A stretch of 64,000 bases of DNA from an uncultured Eubacteriales bacterium (GTDB lineage Bacteria > Bacillota > Clostridia > Lachnospirales > Lachnospiraceae): positions 1 to 64,000 of the forward strand of contig CASDTX010000040.1 in the NCBI GenBank assembly GCA_949283695.1, written 5' to 3'. The position numbers and the translations under genes are program-made. Within the stretch, counting starts at the first letter, position 1; each line of letters starts with the position of its first letter. The notes below the pieces were generated by a model. It saw only the letters and a list, made by a program, of their open reading frames with translations, was not told the DNA's origin and searched no databases. Shown here in pieces: positions 50,469-59,971 of the stretch.

Positions 50469-53066
50469 ATGAATATTAATAGATTTACGCAGAATTCACT
50501 GCAGGCTGTGCAGAACTGTGAGAAGATCGCCGCGGACAACGGCAATCAGGAACTGGCTCAGGAGCATCTGCTCTATGCGCTGCTCGTACAGGACGACAGC
50601 CTGATTCTGAAGCTTCTTGAAAAGATGAGTATCCAGGGTCAGCTCTTTATCAACCGGGTAGAGCAGGCGATCGGTAAGCGGCCGAAAGTCCAGGGCGGCC
50701 AGCCTTACGTGGGACAGGATCTCAATAATGTGCTCATCCATGCAGAGGATGAGGCGAAACAGATGGGCGACGAATATGTGTCTGTTGAGCATCTGTTTCT
50801 TTCCCTGTTAAAATATGCAAATAAAGATATGAAGCAGATCTTCCGGGAGTTCGGCATCAGCAGGGAGGGCTTCCTCCACGCGCTTTCTACCGTCCGGGGG
50901 AATCAGAGGGTGACCAGTGACAATCCGGAAGCCACCTATGACACGCTGAATAAATACGGACAGGACCTGGTAGAGCGGGCAAGAGAACAGAAGCTGGACC
51001 CGGTGATCGGCCGTGACGAGGAAATCCGCAATGTGATCCGGATCCTCTCCCGGAAGACCAAGAATAATCCGGTGCTCATCGGAGAGCCCGGCGTCGGCAA
51101 GACCGCAGTGGTGGAAGGGCTGGCTCAGCGGATCGTCAGCGGAGATGTACCGGAAGGACTGAAAGAGAAGACGATCTTCTCCCTTGATATGGGAGCACTT
51201 GTGGCGGGAGCGAAATACCGCGGAGAGTTCGAGGAGCGTCTGAAAGCAGTCCTGGAAGAAGTGAAGAACAGTGACGGGAAGATCATTCTCTTTATCGATG
51301 AGCTTCACACAATCGTAGGCGCCGGCAAGACTGACGGGGCCATGGATGCAGGAAATATGCTCAAACCTATGCTGGCAAGAGGCGAACTGCACTGCATCGG
51401 CGCAACCACGCTTGACGAGTACCGCCAGTATATTGAGAAAGATGCGGCACTGGAACGGCGTTTTCAGCCGGTGCTGGTCGATGAACCAACGGTGGAAGAT
51501 GCGATTTCGATCCTGAGGGGGCTGAAAGAGCGGTACGAGGTCTTCCATGGCGTGAAGATTACGGACAGCGCGCTGGTGGCTGCAGCCACATTATCCAACC
51601 GTTATATTTCCGACCGTTTCCTGCCGGATAAGGCCATCGATCTGGTAGACGAGGCATGCGCTCTGATCAAGACAGAGCTGGATTCGATGCCCACTGAGCT
51701 GGATGAGCTGAGGCGGCGGGTGATGCAGCTGGAGATCGAGGAGGAAGCTCTGAAGAAAGAGGAAGACCGTCTGAGCCGGGAGCGGCTGGAACACCTGCAG
51801 GAAGAACTGGCAGGACTGAGAGAAGAGTACGCGGGCCGGAAGGTACAGTGGGAGAATGAGAAGACCGCAGTGGAGCGCGTACAGAAGATCCGCGAGGAGA
51901 TCGAGCAGGTCAACAAGGATATCCAGAAGGCACAGCGGGAATATGACCTGAATAAGGCTGCCGAGCTTCAGTACGGCAGACTGCCGCAGCTTCAGAAGCA
52001 GCTGGAGGAAGAAGAGGAGAAGGTCAAAGCCAGGGAACTGGGCCTCGTCCACGAGGCAGTGACAGATGATGAGATCGCGAAGATTGTATCCCGCTGGACC
52101 GGCATCCCGGTGGCGAAACTGAACGAGAGCGAGAGAAATAAAACGCTTCACCTGGCAGACGAGCTGCACAAGAGGGTGGTCGGCCAGGATGAGGGTGTGG
52201 AACTTGTGACGGAGGCGATCATCCGCTCCAAGGCCGGAATCAAAGATCCGAGCAAACCCATTGGTTCCTTCCTGTTCCTGGGACCAACCGGAGTCGGTAA
52301 GACAGAGCTTGCCAAAGCGCTGGCCCAGAGTCTGTTCGACGATGAGAATAATATGGTGCGGATTGACATGAGCGAGTATATGGAGAAATACTCGGTGTCC
52401 CGTTTGATCGGAGCACCTCCGGGATATGTAGGATACGACGAGGGAGGGCAGCTGACAGAAGCGGTCAGGAGAAAGCCGTACTCTGTGGTACTTTTCGATG
52501 AGATCGAGAAGGCCCATCCGGATGTCTTCAATGTCCTTCTTCAGGTACTGGATGACGGGCGCATCACGGATTCTCAGGGGCGCACTGTGGACTTTAAAAA
52601 TACGATCCTGATTATGACGTCGAACATCGGGGCCGGGTACCTGCTGGAGGGAATTCATGAAGACGGCTCCATTGACAGCAGCAGCCAGGAGAGGGTGATG
52701 AATGATCTGAGGGCGCATTTCAGACCGGAGTTCCTGAATCGTCTGGATGAAATTATTATGTTTAAGCCATTGACGAAACAGAATATCCGTGCCATTATTG
52801 ACTTATTGACAGCAGATGTCAACCGCCGCCTGGAAGAGAAAGAGCTGAAGATCGAGCTGACGGAAGAAGCGCGGAATACCATCGTGGAGGGCGGCTATGA
52901 TCCCATGTACGGCGCAAGGCCGCTGAAGAGATATCTGCAGAAGAACGTAGAAACCTTAGCCGCAAGGCTCATACTCGCCGGAAATGTAGGCCGGGGCGAC
53001 ACGATCCTGATCGACGCGGCGGACGGAACTCTTACGGCAGGCGTGAAAGGGCAGATCATGCAGTGA
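50469..53066 (+). CDS. clpB: ATP-dependent disaggregase ClpB
   Basis: 865 aa. Clp N-domain (about 1-145), first AAA+ module with [10 protein letters not shown] (about 204-213) and arginine-finger region, the long ClpB middle coiled coil (about 400-530, Glu/Lys/Arg-rich) and second AAA+ with [10 protein letters not shown]. The middle domain separates it from ClpC and ClpA. It threads aggregated proteins with DnaK help. The CIRCE-like promoter fits heat-shock control. It overlaps dinB by 4 bp. Confidence 0.97.
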   Translation: MNINRFTQNSLQAVQNCEKIAADNGNQELAQEHLLYALLVQDDSLILKLLEKMSIQGQLFINRVEQAIGKRPKVQGGQPYVGQDLNNVLIHAEDEAKQMGDEYVSVEHLFLSLLKYANKDMKQIFREFGISREGFLHALSTVRGNQRVTSDNPEATYDTLNKYGQDLVERAREQKLDPVIGRDEEIRNVIRILSRKTKNNPVLIGEPGVGKTAVVEGLAQRIVSGDVPEGLKEKTIFSLDMGALVAGAKYRGEFEERLKAVLEEVKNSDGKIILFIDELHTIVGAGKTDGAMDAGNMLKPMLARGELHCIGATTLDEYRQYIEKDAALERRFQPVLVDEPTVEDAISILRGLKERYEVFHGVKITDSALVAAATLSNRYISDRFLPDKAIDLVDEACALIKTELDSMPTELDELRRRVMQLEIEEEALKKEEDRLSRERLEHLQEELAGLREEYAGRKVQWENEKTAVERVQKIREEIEQVNKDIQKAQREYDLNKAAELQYGRLPQLQKQLEEEEEKVKARELGLVHEAVTDDEIAKIVSRWTGIPVAKLNESERNKTLHLADELHKRVVGQDEGVELVTEAIIRSKAGIKDPSKPIGSFLFLGPTGVGKTELAKALAQSLFDDENNMVRIDMSEYMEKYSVSRLIGAPPGYVGYDEGGQLTEAVRRKPYSVVLFDEIEKAHPDVFNVLLQVLDDGRITDSQGRTVDFKNTILIMTSNIGAGYLLEGIHEDGSIDSSSQERVMNDLRAHFRPEFLNRLDEIIMFKPLTKQNIRAIIDLLTADVNRRLEEKELKIELTEEARNTIVEGGYDPMYGARPLKRYLQKNVETLAARLILAGNVGRGDTILIDAADGTLTAGVKGQIMQ

Positions 53067-54277
53067 CACCAATCATCTTTCATATTGATGTGAATTCCGC
53101 TTATTTAAGCTGGACAGCAGTTGAACAACTGAAGAAAGGAGCCAGAGTGGATCTGCGCGAGATCCCGGCCATTATCGGCGGCGATCAGAAGTCCCGGCAT
53201 GGCGTGGTACTCGCCAAGTCCACTCCGGCGAAAAGGTATGGCATCCGCACAGGGGAACCTGTTGCGAATGCCTTTCGTAAGTGTCCGAATCTTGCCATGT
53301 ATCCCCCGGATCACAAGATGTACCGGGAGAAGAGCCGCATCCTGATGGAGTATCTCCGGACTTATACAAAGGAGATCGAGCAGGTCAGTGTGGACGAATG
53401 CTATATGGATTTCACATCTATCGCGAAGCGGTATCATTCGCCCATTGACGGGGCGGCGGAGATCAAAGACGGGATCCGGGAGCGGTTTGGCTTTACGGTA
53501 AATATCGGGATATCCACCAATAAGCTGCTCGCCAAGATGGCATCCGACTTCGAGAAGCCGGACCGGATCCACACGCTGTTTCCGGAGGAGATCCGGGTGA
53601 AGATGTGGCCGCTGCCCATCGGGGAACTGTATATGGCCGGACGGTCCAGCGTGGAAGTGCTGAAGAAGCTGGAGATCCATACGATCGGAGATCTGGCACA
53701 GTCCGACCCGGCATGGATCACTTCCCATCTGAAAAGCCACGGAAGGATGCTCTGGGAATTCGCCAACGGCAGAGGGACAGATACTGTCCAGGCGGAGCCT
53801 GAGGAAGCCAAAGGAATCGGCAATTCCACCACCCTCCGGGAAGATGCAGCTACAGTGGAAGAGACGGAGCCTGTGTTCGGAGAATTGGCCCAGAGTGTAG
53901 GACGGCGGCTGAAGGCGGCAGGGAAAAAGGCAGGCATGGTGAGCATGGAGATCAAATATCATGATTTCAGAACTGTCTCGCACCAGATCCAGCTTGAACG
54001 GCCGTCCAATGATCCCAGGGTACTGAAGGATACGGCCTGCAGTCTGTTCCTGGAGGTGTGGAGCGGGGAACCGGTGCGGCTCCTGGGAATACGGACCTCG
54101 AAGCTGAGCGATGAGGCAGAGCCGGAGCAGCTCTCGATCTTTGATTTCCAGGCGCCTGCGGAGCCTGATGAGAAGCATAAGCGCCTGAAAGCGACGGTAG
54201 ATGAGCTGAATGCCCGGTTCGGCAAAGGAGCCGTGGTGAAAGCAAGTCTGATGCGCAAAAAGCAGGAACATGAATAA
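53063..54277 (+). CDS. dinB: Y-family DNA polymerase IV
   Basis: 404 aa with a GTG start at 53063 inside the clpB stop region. Catalytic acidic residues are in [12 protein letters not shown] (about 5-16) and [10 protein letters not shown] (about 110-119); the thumb and little-finger domains follow, with the helix-hairpin-helix [11 protein letters not shown]. It performs error-prone translesion synthesis. Co-transcription with clpB would place it under heat-shock rather than LexA control; no LexA box is visible before it. Confidence 0.93.
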   Translation: MTPIIFHIDVNSAYLSWTAVEQLKKGARVDLREIPAIIGGDQKSRHGVVLAKSTPAKRYGIRTGEPVANAFRKCPNLAMYPPDHKMYREKSRILMEYLRTYTKEIEQVSVDECYMDFTSIAKRYHSPIDGAAEIKDGIRERFGFTVNIGISTNKLLAKMASDFEKPDRIHTLFPEEIRVKMWPLPIGELYMAGRSSVEVLKKLEIHTIGDLAQSDPAWITSHLKSHGRMLWEFANGRGTDTVQAEPEEAKGIGNSTTLREDAATVEETEPVFGELAQSVGRRLKAAGKKAGMVSMEIKYHDFRTVSHQIQLERPSNDPRVLKDTACSLFLEVWSGEPVRLLGIRTSKLSDEAEPEQLSIFDFQAPAEPDEKHKRLKATVDELNARFGKGAVVKASLMRKKQEHE

Positions 54278-54403
54278 ACAATGCCCCGAAGCTCTGCTGC
54301 GGGGATCTGAACTGCCGCGCCGCGAGGCAGATCTGCGCCTTTGCCGGGAAGCGGTATTCTGTAATTTCATCCCGAATCTTTAGAATTTCTTCATAATGTC
54401 ATA

Positions 54404-54462
54404 GCAGCCCCCTTAAGATTTACAGGCTATCCTGTAGACAGTGAAAGGGGGCTGCATTTTTT
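54404..54462 (+). terminator. Terminator hairpin abutting the dedA start codon
   Basis: GCAGCCCCCTT (54404-54414) pairs with AAGGGGGCTGC (54445-54455), with an inner hairpin TACAGG/CCTGTA (54421-54426 with 54431-54436), then A and six T ending at 54462. The dedA ATG is at 54463. The only ribosome site for dedA, AAAGGGGG, is the right arm of the stem. The element can terminate the dinB transcript and also hide the dedA ribosome site. Confidence 0.75.
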
Positions 54463-54972
54463 ATGAACATGCAAGAACTTACCCAATATTTTCTGCAATA
54501 CGGAGCCTTTTTCATTTATTTCATTGTACTTTTAGAATATCTGAATCTGCCAGGTTTTCCTGCCGGGGTGATCATGCCACTATCCGGGATCTGGGCGGCA
54601 AGAGGCGATATCAGCTTCCCTCTGGTGATGGTGCTGACTGTGGCGGCAGGGCTGACCGGAAGCTGGGCACTCTATCTGCTGGGCCGTTATGGCGGCGGGA
54701 AGGTGCTGGACTTCTATTTTAAGAAGTTTCCCAAACATCGCCCGGTGATAGAGGAGAAAATGAACTTCCTCCGGGAGAAGGGCGGCGTGGGAGTCTTCGT
54801 AAGCAAACTGCTGCCTATGGTCCGCACGCTGATCTCGATCCCGGCGGGGATGGTGAAGATGGATTTTCTGAAATATACAGTGAGCTCGATCGGCGGGATT
54901 TTCCTGTGGAACCTGGCATTTGTCGGCGCGGGATATTTCTTCGGGAATGCAGCCATTGACCTGCTGGCCTAA
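54463..54972 (+). CDS. DedA-family membrane protein
   Basis: 169 aa, short for DedA (about 200). Hydrophobic N-terminus, GVIMPLSGIWAA segment, the conserved basic region FVSKLLPMVRTLISIPAGMVKM (in pieces, about 105-126) and C-terminal helices. DedA proteins are proton-driven lipid flippases, several of which flip undecaprenyl phosphate or phosphatidylethanolamine. The start is either ATG 54463 or 54469. It leads a group of lipid/envelope genes (GT4, acyltransferase). Confidence 0.9.
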   Translation: MNMQELTQYFLQYGAFFIYFIVLLEYLNLPGFPAGVIMPLSGIWAARGDISFPLVMVLTVAAGLTGSWALYLLGRYGGGKVLDFYFKKFPKHRPVIEEKMNFLREKGGVGVFVSKLLPMVRTLISIPAGMVKMDFLKYTVSSIGGIFLWNLAFVGAGYFFGNAAIDLLA

Positions 54973-54986
54973 GGAGGGAAAGGGAC

Positions 54987-56327
54987 ATGAAAATTGCAAT
55001 GCTGACCAATAATTACAGACCATTTGTGGGCGGTGTTCCTGTTTCTGTGGAGCGGCAGGCAGTGGAGCTGGTCCGTCTGGGACACGAAGTGACGGTATTC
55101 GCGCCCATGTACGGGGACAGCGCGGAAGAACAGGCACAAGTGCTGGCGGCAGATGAACGGGCGCCTGAGCGCGTGATACGATATGGAACCCAGAAACGGA
55201 AGATGGCGAACGGGATGGTATATCCGTCGATTTATCCGGCGGAGATTCTGAGAACATTTCAGACAGAACCATTTGACTGTATCCATGTCCACCATCCCAT
55301 GTTCGTGGGGCCGTGTGCTCTGCTGCTGGGAAAGAAGTACCAGGTTCCGGTGATTGATACCTGCCACACAAGATACGAAGATTATCTGCACTACATTCCA
55401 GGACTGGGGGTGAGCGGCGAGAGTCCGGCGGTGAAACGGCGTGTTGTGAGATGGCTCAGGGAAACGGGAGTCCCGGCTTATATCAAGTGGTTCGCCAATC
55501 AGTGTGACCTGGTGCTGGCGCCGTCTGCCGGGATGAAGGCCGTCATACAGGGGTACGGTGTCCGCAGCCGGTGCGAGGTATTCCCCACAGGGCTGGCCGG
55601 GGAAGCGTATTGCAGAGCGGAGGGGGCGTCCGCTCGGATCCGGAAGCAGTACGGACATGGGAAACGGCATCTGCTTGTCACGGTATCCCGGCTGGAGCGG
55701 GAAAAGAACTACGGATTCCTTCTGAGAGGAATTGAGGAGCTTCGCAGGCTGCTGGGAGATGAGTTCCATGTGATGATTGTAGGCAGCGGGAGTCAGGAGG
55801 CGGAGCTGAAAACGAAGGCAGCTGTTCTGGGGATCTCGGATCTGGTCACATTTGTGGGAAATGTACCGAACAGCCGGGTGAAGGATTACCTGGGGGCAGC
55901 GGATCTCTTTCTCTTTGCCTCTACATCAGAAACCCAGGGTATCGTGCTGGCTGAGGCCATGGCGGCCGGTCTTCCGGTGACCGCGGTTCACGCGGTAGGT
56001 TCCGACGACATTGTGCGGGACGGATGGAACGGATTCCTGACAGAGGAGAAGGAAGAACAGTGGGCGCAGAAAGCAGCCCGGATTCTGACGGGAGAGAACT
56101 GCCGGAGAATGAAAGCAGCGGCGCTTCAGACCGCAGAAAATTACCGGGCATCTACACTTGCCTTATATGAGGAGATGCTCTACAATCAATGTATCTGCGA
56201 AAAGAGGGTAAGGGATTGGAGAGGCTGCAGTGGAAGAATGGCCCTGCAGGAAGAGATTGGAAAAGGAGAGAATGTGTATGAGTCTCAGACAGACGGCAGA
56301 GAACATTCTGCAGTGGTGCTTCATTAA
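54987..56327 (+). CDS. GT4 glycosyltransferase, diacylglycerol-glucosyltransferase-like
   Basis: 446 aa. GT-B fold: N-domain starts KIAMLTNNYRPFVGGV with HEVTVFAP and VHHPMFVGP; C-domain has TVSRLEREKNYGFLLRG and the nucleotide-sugar EX7E region in STSETQGIVLAEAMAAGLPV (about 312-331). It resembles glucosyltransferases that make monoglucosyl-diacylglycerol and similar glycolipids, but acceptor and donor are inferred. The C-terminal 45 residues after the GT fold are unusual and overlap the next gene by 50 bp. Confidence 0.88.
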   Translation: MKIAMLTNNYRPFVGGVPVSVERQAVELVRLGHEVTVFAPMYGDSAEEQAQVLAADERAPERVIRYGTQKRKMANGMVYPSIYPAEILRTFQTEPFDCIHVHHPMFVGPCALLLGKKYQVPVIDTCHTRYEDYLHYIPGLGVSGESPAVKRRVVRWLRETGVPAYIKWFANQCDLVLAPSAGMKAVIQGYGVRSRCEVFPTGLAGEAYCRAEGASARIRKQYGHGKRHLLVTVSRLEREKNYGFLLRGIEELRRLLGDEFHVMIVGSGSQEAELKTKAAVLGISDLVTFVGNVPNSRVKDYLGAADLFLFASTSETQGIVLAEAMAAGLPVTAVHAVGSDDIVRDGWNGFLTEEKEEQWAQKAARILTGENCRRMKAAALQTAENYRASTLALYEEMLYNQCICEKRVRDWRGCSGRMALQEEIGKGENVYESQTDGREHSAVVLH

Positions 56328-56934
56328 ATATCTTACACTGATTGAGCGGACAGTGACCATCCGTTGGCACGAGGAGAACCGCTACGGAGACAGTCAGATC
56401 TACGGCTTCTGGCACGAAGACAGTTTTTTTATGAATGTGGTGCTGGATCAGCTTTCACGGAAGACTACGCCGGTTGATGTGATTGTGACTGCGGATACAA
56501 GAGGGGATTATATCGAGAATATGATACGCAGAAGCGGAGGAAACGCGCTGCGGGTGCCGGACGGATTCCGGGCGTTCCCGGCATTGAAGAAGATCGTACA
56601 GGATTCTTATGAGAAGACCCATTCCATCGCTGTCGCGCTGGACGGTCCCCTGGGACCGAGGCACGAGCCGAAGAAACTGGCATTTTATTTATCTGAGCAC
56701 GCAGAGGAAGAGTTCGTGGGGATCAGTCTTACGTATTCATTCTGTCTGCGGCTGACACGGCGGTGGGACAAATATGTGATACCGCTTCCCTTTACCACCG
56801 TGGACGTGGCGGTGAAGAATTACGGTGTGGTGAAGAAAAGCGACATCCCGGATCTTCCGGTGAATGCGGATCCGGCGATGGAAGCGTGTGTGCCTGCGGA
56901 TATGACGGAGAAGCCGGCACCGGCATCCAGGTGA
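56278..56934 (+). CDS. DUF374-like lysophospholipid acyltransferase family protein
   Basis: 218 aa from ATG 56278, for which GGAGA stands at 8 nt; ATG 56272 is too close. IYGFWHEDSFFM (about 41-52) gives the conserved His, and VALDGPLGPRHEPKKLA (about 118-134) matches the DUF374 DGPxGPR signature. Members transfer acyl groups or act in lipid A-like and glycolipid biosynthesis; the substrate here is unknown. It sits in the dedA-GT4 group, overlapping the glycosyltransferase frame. Confidence 0.75.
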   Translation: MSLRQTAENILQWCFIKYLTLIERTVTIRWHEENRYGDSQIYGFWHEDSFFMNVVLDQLSRKTTPVDVIVTADTRGDYIENMIRRSGGNALRVPDGFRAFPALKKIVQDSYEKTHSIAVALDGPLGPRHEPKKLAFYLSEHAEEEFVGISLTYSFCLRLTRRWDKYVIPLPFTTVDVAVKNYGVVKKSDIPDLPVNADPAMEACVPADMTEKPAPASR

Positions 56935-56977
56935 ACAGACAGGAACAGAGAGGACAGAAAGGATAGAGACAGAGGAC

Positions 56978-57676
56978 ATGGAGACAAATCACATTTTAAT
57001 CGTAGAGGATGATAAAGAGATTCGGGAGGGGGTTCAGATCTATCTGCAGAGCCAGGGCTACCAGGTGTTTCAGGCTGCAGATGGAGTCGAGGGCCTTGAG
57101 ATTATGGAGCGTGAGGAGATCCATCTGGCGATTGTGGATATTATGATGCCGCGGATGGACGGGATCCGGATGACGATGAAGCTGCGGGAGAAATACGACT
57201 TTCCTGTGATTATGCTGTCTGCGAAATCAGAAGAAGTAGATAAGATTACCGGGCTTAATATCGGGGCGGACGATTACGTGACAAAGCCGTTTACCCCCAT
57301 GGAACTGATGGCACGTGTGAATTCTCAGCTGCGGCGCTACCGGAAGTTTCTGGAGAAACTGACGCCCAAGGAGAATGTACATGTGATTGGCGGACTGGAG
57401 ATTAATGAAGACGCGGTGGAAGTGACCATGGACGGGAATCCGGTGAAACTGACGCCCATTGAGTATAAGATTCTGCTTCTGCTTTCGAAGAATCCGGGCC
57501 GGGTATTCTCAGCAGAAGAGATCTACGAGCGGGTATGGCAGGAGAAGGCGATCAGTACGGATACGATCATGGTCCATGTGAGAAATATCCGAGAGAAGAT
57601 TGAACTGGATCCGAAGAATCCAAAATATTTAAAGGTGGTGTGGGGAGTTGGATACAAAATCGAAAAACAGCCATAG
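56978..57676 (+). CDS. OmpR-family response regulator
   Basis: 232 aa. Receiver with EDDKE, phospho-Asp in LAIVDIMMPRMDG (about 48-60) and Lys in DDYVTKPFTP; C-terminal winged helix ends ...NPKYLKVVWGVGYKIEK. It overlaps the kinase gene by 29 bp. It is transcribed in the same direction as the lipid genes, 43 bp behind the acyltransferase, so it may be co-expressed with them. Confidence 0.95.
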   Translation: METNHILIVEDDKEIREGVQIYLQSQGYQVFQAADGVEGLEIMEREEIHLAIVDIMMPRMDGIRMTMKLREKYDFPVIMLSAKSEEVDKITGLNIGADDYVTKPFTPMELMARVNSQLRRYRKFLEKLTPKENVHVIGGLEINEDAVEVTMDGNPVKLTPIEYKILLLLSKNPGRVFSAEEIYERVWQEKAISTDTIMVHVRNIREKIELDPKNPKYLKVVWGVGYKIEKQP

Positions 57677-59876
57677 ACTTGGCGTAATTGTCGTACTTCT
57701 GCTTCTGGCAGCCTGCTCTGTGACCATGATGCTGCAGTATACTACGATCAAGGCTTCCCTGGAGGCAGAAGAAGAGGTACAGACGCAGTATATAAACAAT
57801 CTGTATGAGATGGGCAATGACCTGGCAGAGGGCAATTACATTCTGTACAATGAATACGCGAAAGAGACGGATTCCTCTGTCGTGCTCGAGGAGTATGGGA
57901 AGCTCAGTTTTGATCTGATCCGGAAATATGCGGACTGTGAAGTGTTCGACAGTGAGGGAGAGCCGCTGCTGAAGAAAGTGAGCAGTACGACAGCCGGGTA
58001 TCTCAGCGAGGAGGATTCTGATTATTATGCCTTCCGTGCAGAATATACCTTCTCGAGTACAGGGGAGCTTGCCGGCATTCAGGTAGACGGGAACGCACTG
58101 GAGCCGGAGCAGGCCTACGGACTGGAAAACTATTTCCTGGATCAGTGCGGGATGGTGGCGAATTCATATGGGGTTTCCAGCATTGCCGTGATCACCGACG
58201 TGACAATTATTTACGGGATGACAGAAGGAAATCTGGATGCCTACTGTGAGGCCAACAGTTCCTATGTGGCAGACATCTCCAGTGTGAGATGGAGTCCGGC
58301 ATATAGTGATACGTATTTGCTGCTCTGTTTTGTGACCGTTATGGCCGCGTTGCTTCTGCCTTGTGTGAAACGGCTCGATATCAGTGATCTGCATATCTTC
58401 CGCGTGGATTTTGAGATTGCCGCGCTGGTGCTGTTTTTAGGCTATATTACGGAGAGTGTGATATTTCCGTCGGAGATGGTATATGAGACGATCAACGGGA
58501 CGCTTCTTCCGGGAATGGGACACGGGGCTGAGATTATCGCGATTCCTGTGAACTTCTTGATGTGGATGTTCGTGTACGGGGTTCTCTTCTGGTGTGTGAC
58601 TTCCCTGCGGGCTGTGGTTCGGATGAGAGGGGCGTACTGGAGAGAACGGCTGCTGATTCGGAAGCTTTTTCACCGGATCCGGCATCCGAAGGAGGGAGAT
58701 CCGGTGGGGAAGAAACTGAACGATATCTTCCGGAAGGTCAGAAACTTCCTGGAACAGCAGTATGATGCCCTCCTGCACCTGGATATTCAGAATCAGGCCA
58801 ACCGGACGATCTTTAAGATCGTGGCTGCGAACTTTATCTTTCTGATGATTGTATGCTGTTTCTGGTTCTTTGGCATCTTTGCCCTGTTGATTTATTCGAT
58901 CCTTTTGTTCCTTTTCCTGAGGAAATATGTGAGAGATCTGCAGGAAAAATACAGGATGCTCCTGCAGTCCACCAACCAGCTTGCGGCCGGCCGTCTGGAT
59001 ATCCCAATTGAAGGGGACGTGGGGCTGTTCAACCCTCTTCAGGAGGAGCTGAAGAAGATCCAGAAGGGATTCAAGAAGGCTGTAGATGAAGAGGTGAAAA
59101 ACGAACGCATGAAGACCGAGCTTGTGACGAATGTCTCGCATGATCTGCGCACGCCGCTGACTGCCATTATCACATACACGGATCTTCTGAAGAACGAGAA
59201 GGACGAAGAGAAGCGCAAAGAATATGTGGAGGTGCTGGAGCGGAAGTCCCTGCGGCTGAAAGTCCTGATCGAAGATTTGTTTGAGATCAGCAAGGCCGCC
59301 AGCAAGAGTGTATCCATGCATTTTATGAAAGTGGACATTGTGAATCTGATGAAAGAAGTCGGTCTGGAAAACGACAGCAAGATCAAGGCCGCGAATCTGG
59401 AATTCCGCTGGAAGCTGCCGGAACAGAAGGTGATTATGTGGCTGGACAGTCAGAAAACCTACCGTATCCTGGAGAATCTGATCGTGAATATCACGAAGTA
59501 TGCAATGCCCCATACCAGAGTTTATATCGAGCTGACAGAACAGGAAAACAGTGTTCACATTTCGATGAAAAATGTCTCCGCCACAGAGCTGAACTTCAAT
59601 ACGGATGAGATTACCGACCGGTTTGTCCGGGGGGATTCCAGCAGGAATACCGAAGGATCCGGACTGGGGCTGGCAATCGCCAAGAGCTTCGCGGAGCTGC
59701 AGCATGGCACGCTTAAGATTTCTACAGAGGCGGATCTGTTCAAGGCGGATATCACGCTGCCGAAGCTGGAGATCCCGGCGGAAGAAGAACGGCAGGATCT
59801 CCAAGAACTCCAGGACCTGCCGGATCAGCAGGACCAGCAGGAGAATCCGACAGAAATCCGTGGATTGCCTGAATAA
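57648..59876 (+). CDS. Multi-pass sensor histidine kinase
   Basis: 742 aa with a TTG start at 57648. One N-terminal helix (about 12-32), an extracytoplasmic region of about 180 aa, then some five or six membrane helices (about 222-440), a HAMP-like linker and HisKA box NVSHDLRTPLTAIITYTDLL (split about 493-512). The ATPase has NLIVNITKYAMP and EGSGLGLAIAKS but lacks the usual DxGxG box (VHISMKNVS instead), a variant seen in some Firmicutes kinases. A Gln/Pro-rich tail ends the protein. The signal is unknown; the membrane architecture suggests lipid or envelope sensing. Confidence 0.92.
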   Translation: MDTKSKNSHRLGVIVVLLLLAACSVTMMLQYTTIKASLEAEEEVQTQYINNLYEMGNDLAEGNYILYNEYAKETDSSVVLEEYGKLSFDLIRKYADCEVFDSEGEPLLKKVSSTTAGYLSEEDSDYYAFRAEYTFSSTGELAGIQVDGNALEPEQAYGLENYFLDQCGMVANSYGVSSIAVITDVTIIYGMTEGNLDAYCEANSSYVADISSVRWSPAYSDTYLLLCFVTVMAALLLPCVKRLDISDLHIFRVDFEIAALVLFLGYITESVIFPSEMVYETINGTLLPGMGHGAEIIAIPVNFLMWMFVYGVLFWCVTSLRAVVRMRGAYWRERLLIRKLFHRIRHPKEGDPVGKKLNDIFRKVRNFLEQQYDALLHLDIQNQANRTIFKIVAANFIFLMIVCCFWFFGIFALLIYSILLFLFLRKYVRDLQEKYRMLLQSTNQLAAGRLDIPIEGDVGLFNPLQEELKKIQKGFKKAVDEEVKNERMKTELVTNVSHDLRTPLTAIITYTDLLKNEKDEEKRKEYVEVLERKSLRLKVLIEDLFEISKAASKSVSMHFMKVDIVNLMKEVGLENDSKIKAANLEFRWKLPEQKVIMWLDSQKTYRILENLIVNITKYAMPHTRVYIELTEQENSVHISMKNVSATELNFNTDEITDRFVRGDSSRNTEGSGLGLAIAKSFAELQHGTLKISTEADLFKADITLPKLEIPAEEERQDLQELQDLPDQQDQQENPTEIRGLPE

Positions 59877-59914
59877 TCCGAGAATTCTTTGAATTACCGA
59901 TACAGCGAAAGTTA

Positions 59915-59956
59915 CGGCCGCTGCCTTCAGCCATTGCTGTGGCTGGGCAGCGGCCG
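59915..59956. terminator. Bidirectional hairpin between kinase and hydG
   Basis: CGGCCGCTGCC (59915-59925) pairs with 59946-59956, with inner CAGCCA/TGGCTG. No strong T tract on either side, but it sits exactly between convergent genes. Confidence 0.55.
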
Positions 59957-59971
59957 CTGTACATACAGGAA

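Noticed and set aside
53105-54370. 421-codon minus-strand frame inside dinB
   Set aside because: Shadow of dinB, whose catalytic motifs are all present on the plus strand.
58437-59804. 455-codon minus-strand frame inside the sensor kinase gene
   Set aside because: Shadow of the kinase coding strand; no start signal and no recognisable domain.
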